Positions 7,310 through 12,981 of a stretch of DNA of 12,981 nt are shown piece after piece; position 1 is the stretch's first letter, and every line of letters begins with the position of its first letter. A model generated the notes under the pieces. The model saw only the letters and a program-made list of their open reading frames with translations, made no database searches and was not told where the DNA came from. This DNA is from Lachnoclostridium sp. Its GTDB lineage: Bacteria; Bacillota_A; Clostridia; Lachnospirales; Lachnospiraceae. The stretch spans positions 1 through 12,981 of the forward strand of contig SVDR01000059.1 in the NCBI GenBank assembly GCA_015057755.1, in the 5' to 3' direction. A program made the position numbers and the translations under genes.

Positions 7310-8239
7310 TTATTTGTACTGTGCCTTGATTCGCGGATCGATGAAACCATAGATAAGGTCAACGATAAGGTTGATGATCGCGAAGGACAGAGCGAAGATG
7401 ATTACACAACCCATTACGGACGGAATATCACGACCCTGAATGGACTGAATCATGAAACGGCCAACACCCGGCCAGGAGAATACGGACTCAGTTAATACGG
7501 AACCACCAAGCATGGAACCCATCTGAAGACCGATAACTGTTGTTGTCGGGATAAGCGCGTTACGAAGAGCATGGTCAATAATAACTTTGTTCTCCGGAAG
7601 ACCTTTCGCACGTACGGTACGGATATAATCCTGACGAATTGTCTCTAACATAGAGGAACGTGTTGTACGAGCGATGGAAGCCATGTGCATGAAACCAAGA
7701 GCGAAGGACGGAAGAACTAAGGACTTCCAGCCTGCATCGGCACCGGCTACCGGGAACCAGCCAAGTTTAACAGCGAATAAGAGGATCAGTAAGAGACCCA
7801 TCCAGAAGATCGGCATTGAGATACCGATTAGGGCTATGAACATACTGATACCATCGAACCAGCTGTTTTGTTTAATTGCGGCAATTACACCAAGCGGAAG
7901 AGCAAGTGCGATCGCTACTACTGTAGATACAAGTGCTAATGTCGCGGTATTTGGAAGACGAGAGAAGATCTCTAAGGATACCGGATCACGTGTTTTATAG
8001 GATTCACCCATGTCACCCTGAAGAAGGTTGAACATATAACGGCCATAACGTACTAAGAACGGATCGTTCAGACCCATCTCTTCACGAAGTGCTGCAATAT
8101 CCTCCGGACGAGCCTGCTCACCAAGGATTGTCTTTGCCGGATCACCCGGAGCCAGGTCGAGGATAAAGAATACGAGAAGGGAAACGCCTAAGATTACCGG
8201 AATAAGGGCAATGAGACGTTTGATGATAAATTTGATCAT
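7310..8239 (-). CDS. dppB: Peptide-type ABC transporter permease, first subunit (DppB/OppB family)
   Basis: A 309-residue membrane permease with an N-terminal helix (about 8-28), the family-typical L-A-P-G-D-P (29-34), an extracytoplasmic segment to about residue 98, then five more helices. The ATPase-coupling loop is the D-Y-I-R-T-V-R-A-K-G-L (204-214) segment, the DppB form of the EAA motif. The C-terminus G-F-I-D-P-R-I-K is typical. The ATG at 8239 is preceded by AAAGGAG about 13 nt upstream, a slightly long spacing. A 151-bp gap with a hairpin separates it from the binding protein gene, whereas the remaining permease and ATPase genes are tightly packed. Confidence 0.96.
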   Translation of the reverse strand: MIKFIIKRLIALIPVILGVSLLVFFILDLAPGDPAKTILGEQARPEDIAALREEMGLNDPFLVRYGRYMFNLLQGDMGESYKTRDPVSLEIFSRLPNTATLALVSTVVAIALALPLGVIAAIKQNSWFDGISMFIALIGISMPIFWMGLLLILLFAVKLGWFPVAGADAGWKSLVLPSFALGFMHMASIARTTRSSMLETIRQDYIRTVRAKGLPENKVIIDHALRNALIPTTTVIGLQMGSMLGGSVLTESVFSWPGVGRFMIQSIQGRDIPSVMGCVIIFALSFAIINLIVDLIYGFIDPRIKAQYK

Positions 8240-8304
8240 AAGAAGTTATTCTCTCCTTTCGTTCATTATCATTTGGTTATTAGTTACATTGTACCTTTTT
8301 ACTT

Positions 8305-8341
8305 AAAAGCGGACCTGCCCATAATGAACAGGTCCGGTTTT
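8305..8341 (-). terminator. Attenuator-like hairpin between the binding protein and permease genes
   Basis: CGGACCTG (8336-8329 on the minus strand) pairs perfectly with CAGGTCCG (8317-8310) around an 11-nt loop. Past a C/C mismatch the flanking AAAA (8341-8338) can pair with the TTTT tail (8308-8305). The U tract is only four bases, so partial read-through is likely. Such hairpins after the binding-protein gene commonly keep binding protein in excess over the membrane complex, either by partial termination or by protecting the upstream mRNA 3' end. Confidence 0.7.
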
Positions 8342-8390
8342 AAATCATTTAAAACTAACGATATTACTTATTAGTAAGAGTTGATATGAT

Positions 8391-9980
8391 TTACCAGCTG
8401 AATGTCCAGTAATCTGTGTTACCACCAGCGTTTACGTTGAAGCCTTTAAGGTCTGCAGAGTAAGCACGTGTGTTGTTTCTCATGTAAAGAGCGATCTGCG
8501 GCATTTCCTCGTTGAGGTACTTGTTGAGCTCAGTAACGATAGCTGTGTTAGCTTCCGGATCTACTGTAGCCTGCATCTTCTCGATTAACTCGTCAACGTA
8601 CGGATCAGCAATACGTGTCTTGTTGGAGGAGTTGATGGAAGCGGAGTGCCATACGCCCTGTGCATACGGAAGCATACCAGAGGATGTGTAACCACCGATA
8701 GCTGCATCGTAGTCACCTGTAGCTGTTACGTCAAGGTATGTAGCAAGGTCCATGGACTGAAGAGTGATGTCAACACCAAGTGTCTCTTTTAAGCAAGCCT
8801 GGATAACCTGACCAACACGGAGTTTTGTATCGTCGGAGCAGATAAGGTCGAAACCACAGTCAGCTGCGTTAAGACCGGATGCTGCGAAGTACTCTTTTGC
8901 TTTCTCAGCGTCAAATGTGGAAGCGCCTTCGTTTGTTGCGCCCGGGAAACATGTCGGAAGCATGGAGTCACATGCGGAACCGCCGCCGTTAAGAGCAACC
9001 TGAACGATCGCTGCTTTGTCGATAGCACAGTTCATAGCATGACGGAAGTCTTTGTTATTGAACGGAGCTCTTTCGTTGTTGATCATCATGAAGTTGTGGG
9101 ATGTACCAGCACCGTCAAATACAGTAACTTTGCTGTTGTCTTTCAGACGGGCAACGTCTGTGGACTCAACTTCTACGATAAGATCAACTTCGCCAGCCTC
9201 GAGAGCCATTGTTCTGGAGGAACCTTCCGGAATGATCTTCCATGTTACTGTTTCGATCGGAGCTTCGCCTTTGAAGTAGTCGTCAAATGCTTCGAATGTT
9301 ACGGACTCACCCTTCTTCCACTCTTTGAATACGTATGGGCCAGTACCGATCGGCTCTTTGTTGAAGTCGTGACCGGAAGCGATAAGGTCTGCCGGTACTA
9401 CGTAGTTACCATGGTGTGTAAGGTCGGAAAGAAGACCGGACTGCGGGCCATCTGTGATGATCTTAACTGTGTAATCATCAACTGCCTCGATGGAAGCGAT
9501 TGCTTTACCATACTGAGCAACTTCCGGAGACTCTTTTGCTAAATTGATGGAAGCAACAACGTCAGCTGCTTTCATTTCAGCGCCATTGTGGAATTTAACA
9601 CCCTGATGGAGTTTGAAAATCCACTCTGTATCACTTACGATCTCATAGGATTCGCAAAGATCCGGAACGATGTTCATATCAGCGTCCTGTGCGAAAAGAC
9701 CGTTGTGTGTTAATTTGTTCATGTAGTCACCAGCTACTGCGTTGTGAAGGTTTGTTGTTAAAGACGGAGTCTCGTTTGCTGTTGCAATGATGAGAGTGTC
9801 TTTTGCCGGAGCTGCATCGTTGCCAGCTGCTGCCGCTGCTGTTGTAGCTGCTGCTGCATCGTTGCCAGCTGCTGCTGCTGTTGTCTCAGCTGCTTTCTCG
9901 CCGCCGCCACAAGCTGTAAGGCTAAGTACCATAGACATAGCCAGAACAGGTGCTAAATAACGCATGGATTTTTTTGTCAT
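8391..9980 (-). CDS. Lipoprotein substrate-binding protein of peptide-type ABC importer (SBP_bac_5)
   Basis: This 529-residue extracytoplasmic binding protein captures ligand and delivers it to DppB/DppC. The signal peptide ends in a lipobox L-T-A-C (21-24), so C24 would be lipidated and anchored outside the membrane. Residues 25-60 are a flexible Ala/Thr/Gly linker with an internal duplication (A-A-G-N-D-A-A occurs twice). From about 62 (T-L-I-I-A-T) the solute-binding family 5 domain runs to the end, with the family pieces N-G-L-F, Y-x-F-x-L-x-x-G-V-K-F-H-N-G near 120-133, G-T-G-P-Y near 217-221 and F-R-H-A-M-N-C-A-I-D-K near 312-322. The ATG at 9980 follows AGAGGTGAG. It is the first gene of the importer operon. 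The ligand may be a peptide, nickel chelate or other solute; location next to frlB/frlD-like genes suggests glycated amino acids or peptides, but this is inference. Confidence 0.94.
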   Translation of the reverse strand: MTKKSMRYLAPVLAMSMVLSLTACGGGEKAAETTAAAAGNDAAAATTAAAAAGNDAAPAKDTLIIATANETPSLTTNLHNAVAGDYMNKLTHNGLFAQDADMNIVPDLCESYEIVSDTEWIFKLHQGVKFHNGAEMKAADVVASINLAKESPEVAQYGKAIASIEAVDDYTVKIITDGPQSGLLSDLTHHGNYVVPADLIASGHDFNKEPIGTGPYVFKEWKKGESVTFEAFDDYFKGEAPIETVTWKIIPEGSSRTMALEAGEVDLIVEVESTDVARLKDNSKVTVFDGAGTSHNFMMINNERAPFNNKDFRHAMNCAIDKAAIVQVALNGGGSACDSMLPTCFPGATNEGASTFDAEKAKEYFAASGLNAADCGFDLICSDDTKLRVGQVIQACLKETLGVDITLQSMDLATYLDVTATGDYDAAIGGYTSSGMLPYAQGVWHSASINSSNKTRIADPYVDELIEKMQATVDPEANTAIVTELNKYLNEEMPQIALYMRNNTRAYSADLKGFNVNAGGNTDYWTFSW

Positions 9981-10077
9981 AATATCTCACCTCTTATTTT
10001 ATTTGTCCTTGAGATCTCCCAATTTCTCAAAGACCACTTTCTACCTCATCGAATGTCCTCAATGAGGATTTTTTCAC

Positions 10078-10106
10078 ATTCTAACATGAATCCTTTAATA
10101 TTGCAA
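10078..10106 (-). promoter_or_regulatory. Promoter of the ABC importer operon
   Basis: The minus strand carries TTGCAA (10101-10106), 17 bp, and TAGAAT (10078-10083). Three A-tracts lie upstream of the -35 (10110-10145), resembling an UP element or bent DNA. A perfect dyad TCCTC-AAT-GAGGA (10056-10068) lies at the expected start of the transcript. The leader to the ATG at 9980 is about 90 nt. Confidence 0.72.
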
Positions 10107-10295
10107 CCCTTTTTTGCTTTATCTTGCTAAATTTTTTATACTTTTTGCCAAAAAACATCATTTTCTCATCGTCTATCTGGGCGAAATGTACACTAAAACA
10201 GGGAATTATATCATATTTTCTTCGTATGGCTCCTATATTTCCCAAAAACATTTTCTCGCGGATCCGGTGATATTACGGTCGTCGACAAACCATAT

Positions 10296-10366
10296 CCCCG
10301 CATCAGAATGACACTAACAGTATATGTGTAAGAAAAAATTTTATGACACGAACATTTCCCCCGCAT
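10296..10366. repeat. Paired short direct repeats, possible regulator sites
   Basis: ATGACACTAACA (10308-10319) and ATGACACGAACA (10343-10354) match at 11 of 12 bases and are 35 bp apart. CCCCGCAT occurs on their outer sides at 10296-10303 and 10359-10366. The arrangement is more ordered than expected by chance, but I do not recognise a known operator. Confidence 0.4.
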
Positions 10367-10451
10367 GCAATCTTCCCACAAGATTCTAAATAAAGGATTC
10401 GACGCCGGAAACTATGGAACGGGCAGCTCCCGGCGCCCGGATTACATTCAA

Positions 10452-11429
10452 TTAATATTCAACCTTCCACATATATCTTCTGTCGTCCATGGAGTGACCG
10501 CGCACTTCTGCCATCTGGGCAACATAATATCTCTCAATCGGGATCAGAACCACCGGGTTGAAGAATTCTGCCACTTCCGCATCAATTCTTCCCTTATTCA
10601 GCTCCTCAAAATCGATGATAATAAAGTTTTCTGCGTATGTATTTAAGAATTTCAGACACCTCTCGTCCAGCGCTCTTGTTCTGCCCTGGCTCATTAACAG
10701 GATCATCGGAAGTTCTTTGTCTGTTGTCTCAAAGGGACCATGGAAATATTCGCCTGTATGCATGCAGATCGCATGTTTCCACTGCATCTCCATAAAATGG
10801 CAGCTGCACATAGAATACGCAACGCCCCAGTTCGGACCGGATGCCAGAACATAAAATACCGGCTCATCTTTCACCTTTTCTGCCCATGCAGTCGCCAGCG
10901 GAAGATGGTTTGCTTTGCCTTCCGCAATAATTTCATCAATATACTGATATGCATCCATCGCCTTCTCATACTTGTCCCAGTTTTCGAACTGATGGAGCAT
11001 TTCAAAACCAATCCTCAAGGAATTGGAACCATTGGAATCGCTGTAGATCTGGTTGTCACCGTTGGAATATACAACCACATACTGGCCCACCTGTGCCATA
11101 CCGGTCTGCATGTTTCCTGTCATAGCGATGGTCACTGCACCTTTGGCATTGGCCGTTTTCACAGCCTCCACCGTCTCCGGTGTCGCTTTTAAAGAACAGA
11201 TTACTGCTACGCAGCGCTCGTCCAGTTCTGCCGGAGTCGCATGTACAAATTCATTGCTTGTATATGTGGTCGCACCAAAAGTCTTCGCCTCGCTCTGAAG
11301 CAGATAAAGGCCCGGGAAGATTGCCGCTTTGGAGCCGCCGCATGCTACAAAATACACATGCTTCAGGCCGCCGCGGGCATCCATGGTTTCCTTAATTTCC
11401 GCAATGATCTCTTTTACTGTTTTATTCAT
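10452..11429 (-). CDS. frlB: SIS-domain fructosamine 6-phosphate deglycase (FrlB/FraB family)
   Basis: This 325-residue cytoplasmic sugar isomerase-fold enzyme probably splits a 6-phosphofructosamine (for example fructoselysine 6-phosphate) into glucose 6-phosphate and the amine. Two SIS domains are visible: the first begins H-V-Y-F-V-A-C-G-G-S (24-33), the second V-F-Y-V-L-A-S-G-P-N (191-200). The segment 211-233 (F-M-E-M-Q-W ... T-G-E-Y-F-H-G-P) matches E. coli FrlB, and E214 and H230 have the same 16-residue spacing as the Glu/His pair reported as catalytic in Salmonella FraB. The C-terminus D-D-R-R-Y ... V-E-Y also matches FrlB. GlmS-type glutaminase and isomerase parts are absent. It starts 14 bp after the kinase gene, implying one operon. 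The exact fructosamine (lysine, asparagine or other amine) is unresolved. Confidence 0.85.
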   Translation of the reverse strand: MNKTVKEIIAEIKETMDARGGLKHVYFVACGGSKAAIFPGLYLLQSEAKTFGATTYTSNEFVHATPAELDERCVAVICSLKATPETVEAVKTANAKGAVTIAMTGNMQTGMAQVGQYVVVYSNGDNQIYSDSNGSNSLRIGFEMLHQFENWDKYEKAMDAYQYIDEIIAEGKANHLPLATAWAEKVKDEPVFYVLASGPNWGVAYSMCSCHFMEMQWKHAICMHTGEYFHGPFETTDKELPMILLMSQGRTRALDERCLKFLNTYAENFIIIDFEELNKGRIDAEVAEFFNPVVLIPIERYYVAQMAEVRGHSMDDRRYMWKVEY

Positions 11430-11443
11430 ACTTATCCTTCTTT

Positions 11444-12310
11444 CTATTCAAATGTTTTACCATGACCGAACGCTCCCTGAACCATGCAGGTCTTCGACGC
11501 AAATTCCGCACCTGCTTCCAGTGCTTTTTTCAGCTCTTCCTCATAGAAAGCGCGGTCATTTTTCATTTTTTCCGGTTCACGTTCCATACTTTTCGTAAAA
11601 GAAAGCAGGAATGCTGCAGCAAAGGAATCGCCCGCGCCCAGCGTATCGATGGCCTTCACCAGCTTCGGCGGCTGTGAAAAGAATCCCACACCGTCGTAAT
11701 ACAACGCGCCATAGCTTCCGCGAGTGGCAATCACCTTCGGAATTCCTGCTGTATGCAGCATTTTGCAGATTTCCATGGCTTCTTCTTCCGTGACTGATCC
11801 GCAGGAGAGGAAGGCATAATCTGCGTACGGTGCCACGCGTTCCACACGGTCCGGTTCATTCCAGCGATAGGAAAAATCATAGGACAGCGGCACGCCGGTG
11901 GATTTCACCTTTGCCAGCTGACTGTCGAAATGGCTGTTGTTGCTTGTATGTACATGAGAAAACTGCGCAATATATTCCAGATCTTCCTCTGTTAGATCCA
12001 GCGGTTTTTCCTTTGTGATGCCGCCGCGATTGCTCCCTAGGAAGATACGGTCGCCATCCACCAGTGTCACTCTGGCGCAACCGTTTTCTCCGTCATACTG
12101 CCGGCAGCGGCTGTGCTCCACCTGAAGTTCATCAAGGGTCGCGATCACGTGATCCGCCACTTCATCACGGCCGAACACGCCCATATAGGATGCATCCGCT
12201 CCCAGCATTTTGGCATAAACTGCAAAGTTCATTGCCTGGCCGCCCGGGAACATCATCTTCAGATGCTCATATTTGTCACATACATTGTCACCAATACCAA
12301 TTACTTTCAT
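11444..12310 (-). CDS. frlD: PfkB-family fructosamine kinase (FrlD type)
   Basis: This 288-residue ribokinase-fold enzyme probably phosphorylates an Amadori compound at C6 using ATP, producing the substrate of the adjacent deglycase. The opening M-K-V-I-G-I-G-D-N-V-C-D-K-Y and P-G-G-Q-A-M-N-F-A-V-Y (22-32) resemble E. coli FrlD (G-D-N-C-V-D-x-Y, G-G-N-A-V-N-V-A-V-Y), and S-x-D-F-S-x-x-W near 143-150 is also shared. The PfkB signature D-T-L-G-A-G-D-S-F spans 222-230, with D228 as catalytic base. I chose the ATG at 12310 rather than 12319, because GAGGA lies about 9 nt before 12310 but only 0-1 nt before 12319, and FrlD proteins begin at M-K. Kinase precedes deglycase in the operon. General PfkB family is certain; the fructosamine specificity rests on neighbours and recalled similarity. 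Confidence 0.85.
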   Translation of the reverse strand: MKVIGIGDNVCDKYEHLKMMFPGGQAMNFAVYAKMLGADASYMGVFGRDEVADHVIATLDELQVEHSRCRQYDGENGCARVTLVDGDRIFLGSNRGGITKEKPLDLTEEDLEYIAQFSHVHTSNNSHFDSQLAKVKSTGVPLSYDFSYRWNEPDRVERVAPYADYAFLSCGSVTEEEAMEICKMLHTAGIPKVIATRGSYGALYYDGVGFFSQPPKLVKAIDTLGAGDSFAAAFLLSFTKSMEREPEKMKNDRAFYEEELKKALEAGAEFASKTCMVQGAFGHGKTFE

Positions 12311-12322
12311 AAGCCGCATTCC

Positions 12323-12349
12323 TCATATATCATTATATATCATTATATA
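12323..12349 (-). repeat. AT-rich 10-bp tandem repeat in the frlD leader
   Basis: The plus strand reads TCATTATATA twice in exact tandem (12330-12349), with a partial third copy (12323-12329) beside the ribosome-binding site. On the minus strand each copy contains TATAAT. It lies between the promoter and the start codon and could be slippage-prone or an operator. Confidence 0.6.
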
Positions 12350-12352
12350 GTT

Positions 12353-12381
12353 ATGGTACTGCGATTGGGGAGATTTGTCAA
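12353..12381 (-). promoter_or_regulatory. Promoter of the frlD-frlB operon
   Basis: A consensus TTGACA (12376-12381), a 17-bp spacer and TACCAT (12353-12358, four of six consensus bases) lie on the minus strand. The leader to the ATG at 12310 is about 35 nt. The AT-rich repeat downstream offers extra TATAAT boxes, but none has a fitting -35. Confidence 0.6.
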
Positions 12382-12414
12382 GAGACAGACAAAGAAGTGT
12401 GGAAGATTAAAGAT

Positions 12415-12528
12415 AATGAGAACTGCACCTCCATTCCGCTGGCGCTCCATGTCGGTCGCGGACATTCCCTCCAGAGGGCCTTCTCTTGACCTTATGGTCA
12501 ATTCACCTTGCGTCCTATAAAGAAAACG
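12415..12528. repeat. Noncoding repeat, copy 1, interrupted by 43 bp
   Basis: The segment 12415-12467 begins AATGAGAACTGCACCTCC and ends CGGTCGCGGACATTC; 12511-12528 is CGTCCTATAAAGAAAACG. Both blocks match copy 3 closely, but here 43 bp (12468-12510) lie between them. That extra DNA carries two dyads, CCCTC-CA-GAGGG (12467-12478) and TTGACC-TTAT-GGTCAA (12486-12501). The core contains ATGTC-N7-GACAT, which can fold as a small hairpin. Confidence 0.75.
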
Positions 12529-12583
12529 AATGAGCAGTGCGCACCTCGCTTCCACTTCGTTTCAGCTCGGTCGCGTGCATTCG
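12529..12583. repeat. Noncoding repeat, copy 2, diverged
   Basis: It starts directly where copy 1 ends. AATGAGCAGTGCGCACCTCG, a CTTCC block and the core CTCGGTCGCGTGCATTCG follow the same order as copies 1 and 3 with many substitutions and a small insertion, so it is a related but older or different family member. Confidence 0.55.
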
Positions 12584-12602
12584 CACTATGATAATACAAA
12601 AC

Positions 12603-12672
12603 AATGAGAACTGCACCTCCATTCCGCTAACGCTACATGTCGGTCGCGGACATTCGTCCTATAAAGAAAACG
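12603..12672. repeat. Noncoding repeat, copy 3
   Basis: It matches copy 1 across AATGAGAACTGCACCTCC, the ATTCCGCT block, the ATGTCGGTCGCGGACATTC core and the GTCCTATAAAGAAAACG end, with only a few substitutions (for example TAACGCTAC in place of GGCGCTCC) and no 43-bp insertion. It forms the left arm and bulge of the inverted-repeat element. Confidence 0.75.
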
Positions 12673-12727
12673 GCAGGAAATGTTCCTCATGTGCAAGCAC
12701 ATCGTTACATTTCCTGCCGTTTTCTTT
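12663..12727. terminator. Strong bidirectional hairpin, terminator-like
   Basis: A perfect 21-bp stem, 12663-12683 with 12707-12727, whose core is GGCAGGAAATGT/ACATTTCCTGCC, is flanked on the 3' side by GTTTTCTTT in both directions. It lies between the partial gene at the right end and the frl promoter and could insulate the frl operon from upstream transcription. Confidence 0.6.
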
Positions 12728-12750
12728 GCAGTTCTCATTGTTTTACGCGC

Positions 12751-12791
12751 AAAAAAAGCACGAGACGGGATTCGAAAACTAACCCCGTCTC
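12751..12791 (-). terminator. Possible terminator after the right-edge gene
   Basis: On the minus strand GAGACGGG (12791-12784) pairs with CCCGTCTC (12769-12762) around a 14-nt loop. Four bases (GTGC) separate the stem from a run of seven T (12757-12751), slightly farther than usual. It lies about 90 bp after the stop codon of the partial gene. Confidence 0.6.
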
Positions 12792-12883
12792 AAAAGCTAA
12801 TAAATACAAGGAGAAATGCACACTGTCTGCCGTGTGTCTACAAAGTGGGTACAAGTAGGTCGACAAATTGGAATTTGTCAGTA

Positions 12884-12981
12884 TTACAACTGCTTTATCT
12901 CATTGGCAATCATAGCCACGGCTTTTGCGTTTGTATCAATTTTAATGGTACCCAATGCTTGATACATCGGTATTCTTGCTA
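12884..12981 (-). CDS. C-terminal fragment of an unidentified protein (partial, runs off right edge)
   Basis: An open frame enters from the right edge and stops with TAA at 12886-12884. The visible 32 codons encode a C-terminus reading A-R-I-P-M-Y-Q-A-L-G-T-I-K-I-D-T, then N-A-K-A-V-A-M-I-A-N-E-I-K-Q-L. It is amphipathic and plausible as a helical protein end, and a hairpin follows downstream as expected for a gene end. I do not recognise the family from so short a piece. The overlapping plus-strand frame is a less attractive alternative. Confidence 0.5.
   Translation of the reverse strand, partial: ARIPMYQALGTIKIDTNAKAVAMIANEIKQL

Larger units (their letters stand above)
9981..10451. other. 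471-bp intergenic region between frlB-like gene and importer operon
   Basis: No convincing gene is present on either strand. The importer promoter, its A-tracts and the dyad occupy the left third. The right part has paired short direct repeats (see 10296-10366) and GC-rich self-complementary sequence just after the frlB stop (10420-10445) that lacks a U tract, so I do not call it a terminator. A 6-bp stem, AATCTT/AAGATT, lies near 10369-10385. I cannot tell whether the frl transcript reads through into the importer. Confidence 0.6.
12598..12744. repeat. Inverted-repeat element: 38-bp arm whose left copy is split by about 48 bp
   Basis: The right arm (12707-12744) is continuous. Its exact complement occurs on the left in two blocks: 12598-12615 (AAAACAATGAGAACTGCA) and 12663-12683 (starting AAAGAAAACGG). 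Between these blocks sits about 48 bp carrying the ATGTC-N7-GACAT core of copy 3 (12603-12672). A smaller dyad, ATGTG-CAAG-CACAT (12689-12702), sits in the loop. The shape suggests a MITE-like or REP-like mobile palindrome, or a structured RNA. No target-site duplication is evident. Confidence 0.8.

Noticed and set aside
9039..9542. 167-codon plus-strand frame
   Set aside because: It is antisense to the substrate-binding protein gene and has no initiation signals.
10420..10445. Terminator directly after frlB
   Set aside because: GC-rich complementary blocks can pair in several competing ways and no U tract follows, so termination there is not supported.
12311..12319. Upstream ATG at 12319 as the kinase start
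   Set aside because: The GAGGA motif is directly adjacent to it, too close for initiation, while it is well placed for the ATG at 12310.
12343..12555. Minus-strand 70-codon open frame across the repeats
   Set aside because: It covers the frl promoter and repeat copies, has no ribosome site and looks like a chance frame through palindromic DNA.
12816..12962. 48-codon plus-strand frame with a hydrophobic C-terminal half, preceded by AAGGAG
   Set aside because: The Shine-Dalgarno is only 2 nt from the ATG, no promoter is evident, and it runs antisense to the more plausible minus-strand gene end.

Overview
The window looks like a chromosomal segment of a gut-type Firmicute, most likely a Lachnospiraceae/Clostridia member. 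The evidence is indirect: a moderate-GC genome with AT-rich intergenic DNA, strong Gram-positive Shine-Dalgarno sequences (AGGAGG type), canonical TTGACA/TATAAT promoters with 17-18 bp spacers, a lipoprotein ABC binding protein with an Ala/Thr-rich linker, and a Trp/Tyr/Gly-rich wall-binding repeat protein. No taxonomic marker gene (rRNA, ribosomal protein) is present, so species cannot be named.

Layout. (1) 1-1853, minus strand: a large secreted surface protein gene that runs off the left edge; it has a signal peptide, cell-wall/glucan-binding-like repeats and then a nested Asp-Pro-Thr repeat. (2) 2107-2185, minus: tRNA-Leu(UAG) with its own promoter and terminator. (3) 2328-3185, minus: a YitT-family membrane protein, divergent from a LysR-type regulator (3421-4317, plus) across overlapping back-to-back promoters. 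(4) 4396-4428: a terminator hairpin shared by the converging lysR and ABC operon. (5) 4455-9980, minus: a complete dppABCDF-type ABC importer (lipoprotein binding protein, two permeases, two ATPases) with a strong promoter before the binding protein and an attenuator-like hairpin after it. (6) 10452-12310, minus: a SIS-fold deglycase of the FrlB/FraB type and a PfkB-type sugar kinase of the FrlD type, a two-gene Amadori-product (fructosamine) catabolic cassette with its own promoter. (7) 12382-12883: an unusual noncoding region with three related repeat copies, a 38-bp inverted repeat interrupted on one side, and strong hairpins. (8) 12884-12981, minus: the C-terminal end of an unidentified gene.

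How the genes may work together. FrlD-type kinases phosphorylate fructosamines such as fructoselysine at C6, and FrlB-type deglycases split the product into glucose 6-phosphate and the free amino acid. The peptide-type importer lies immediately downstream on the same strand, so the simplest hypothesis is that it imports glycated amino acids or peptides for the kinase and deglycase. That link is inference from proximity: the importer has its own promoter and a 471-bp gap separates the two sets. The LysR regulator most likely controls the divergent YitT gene.
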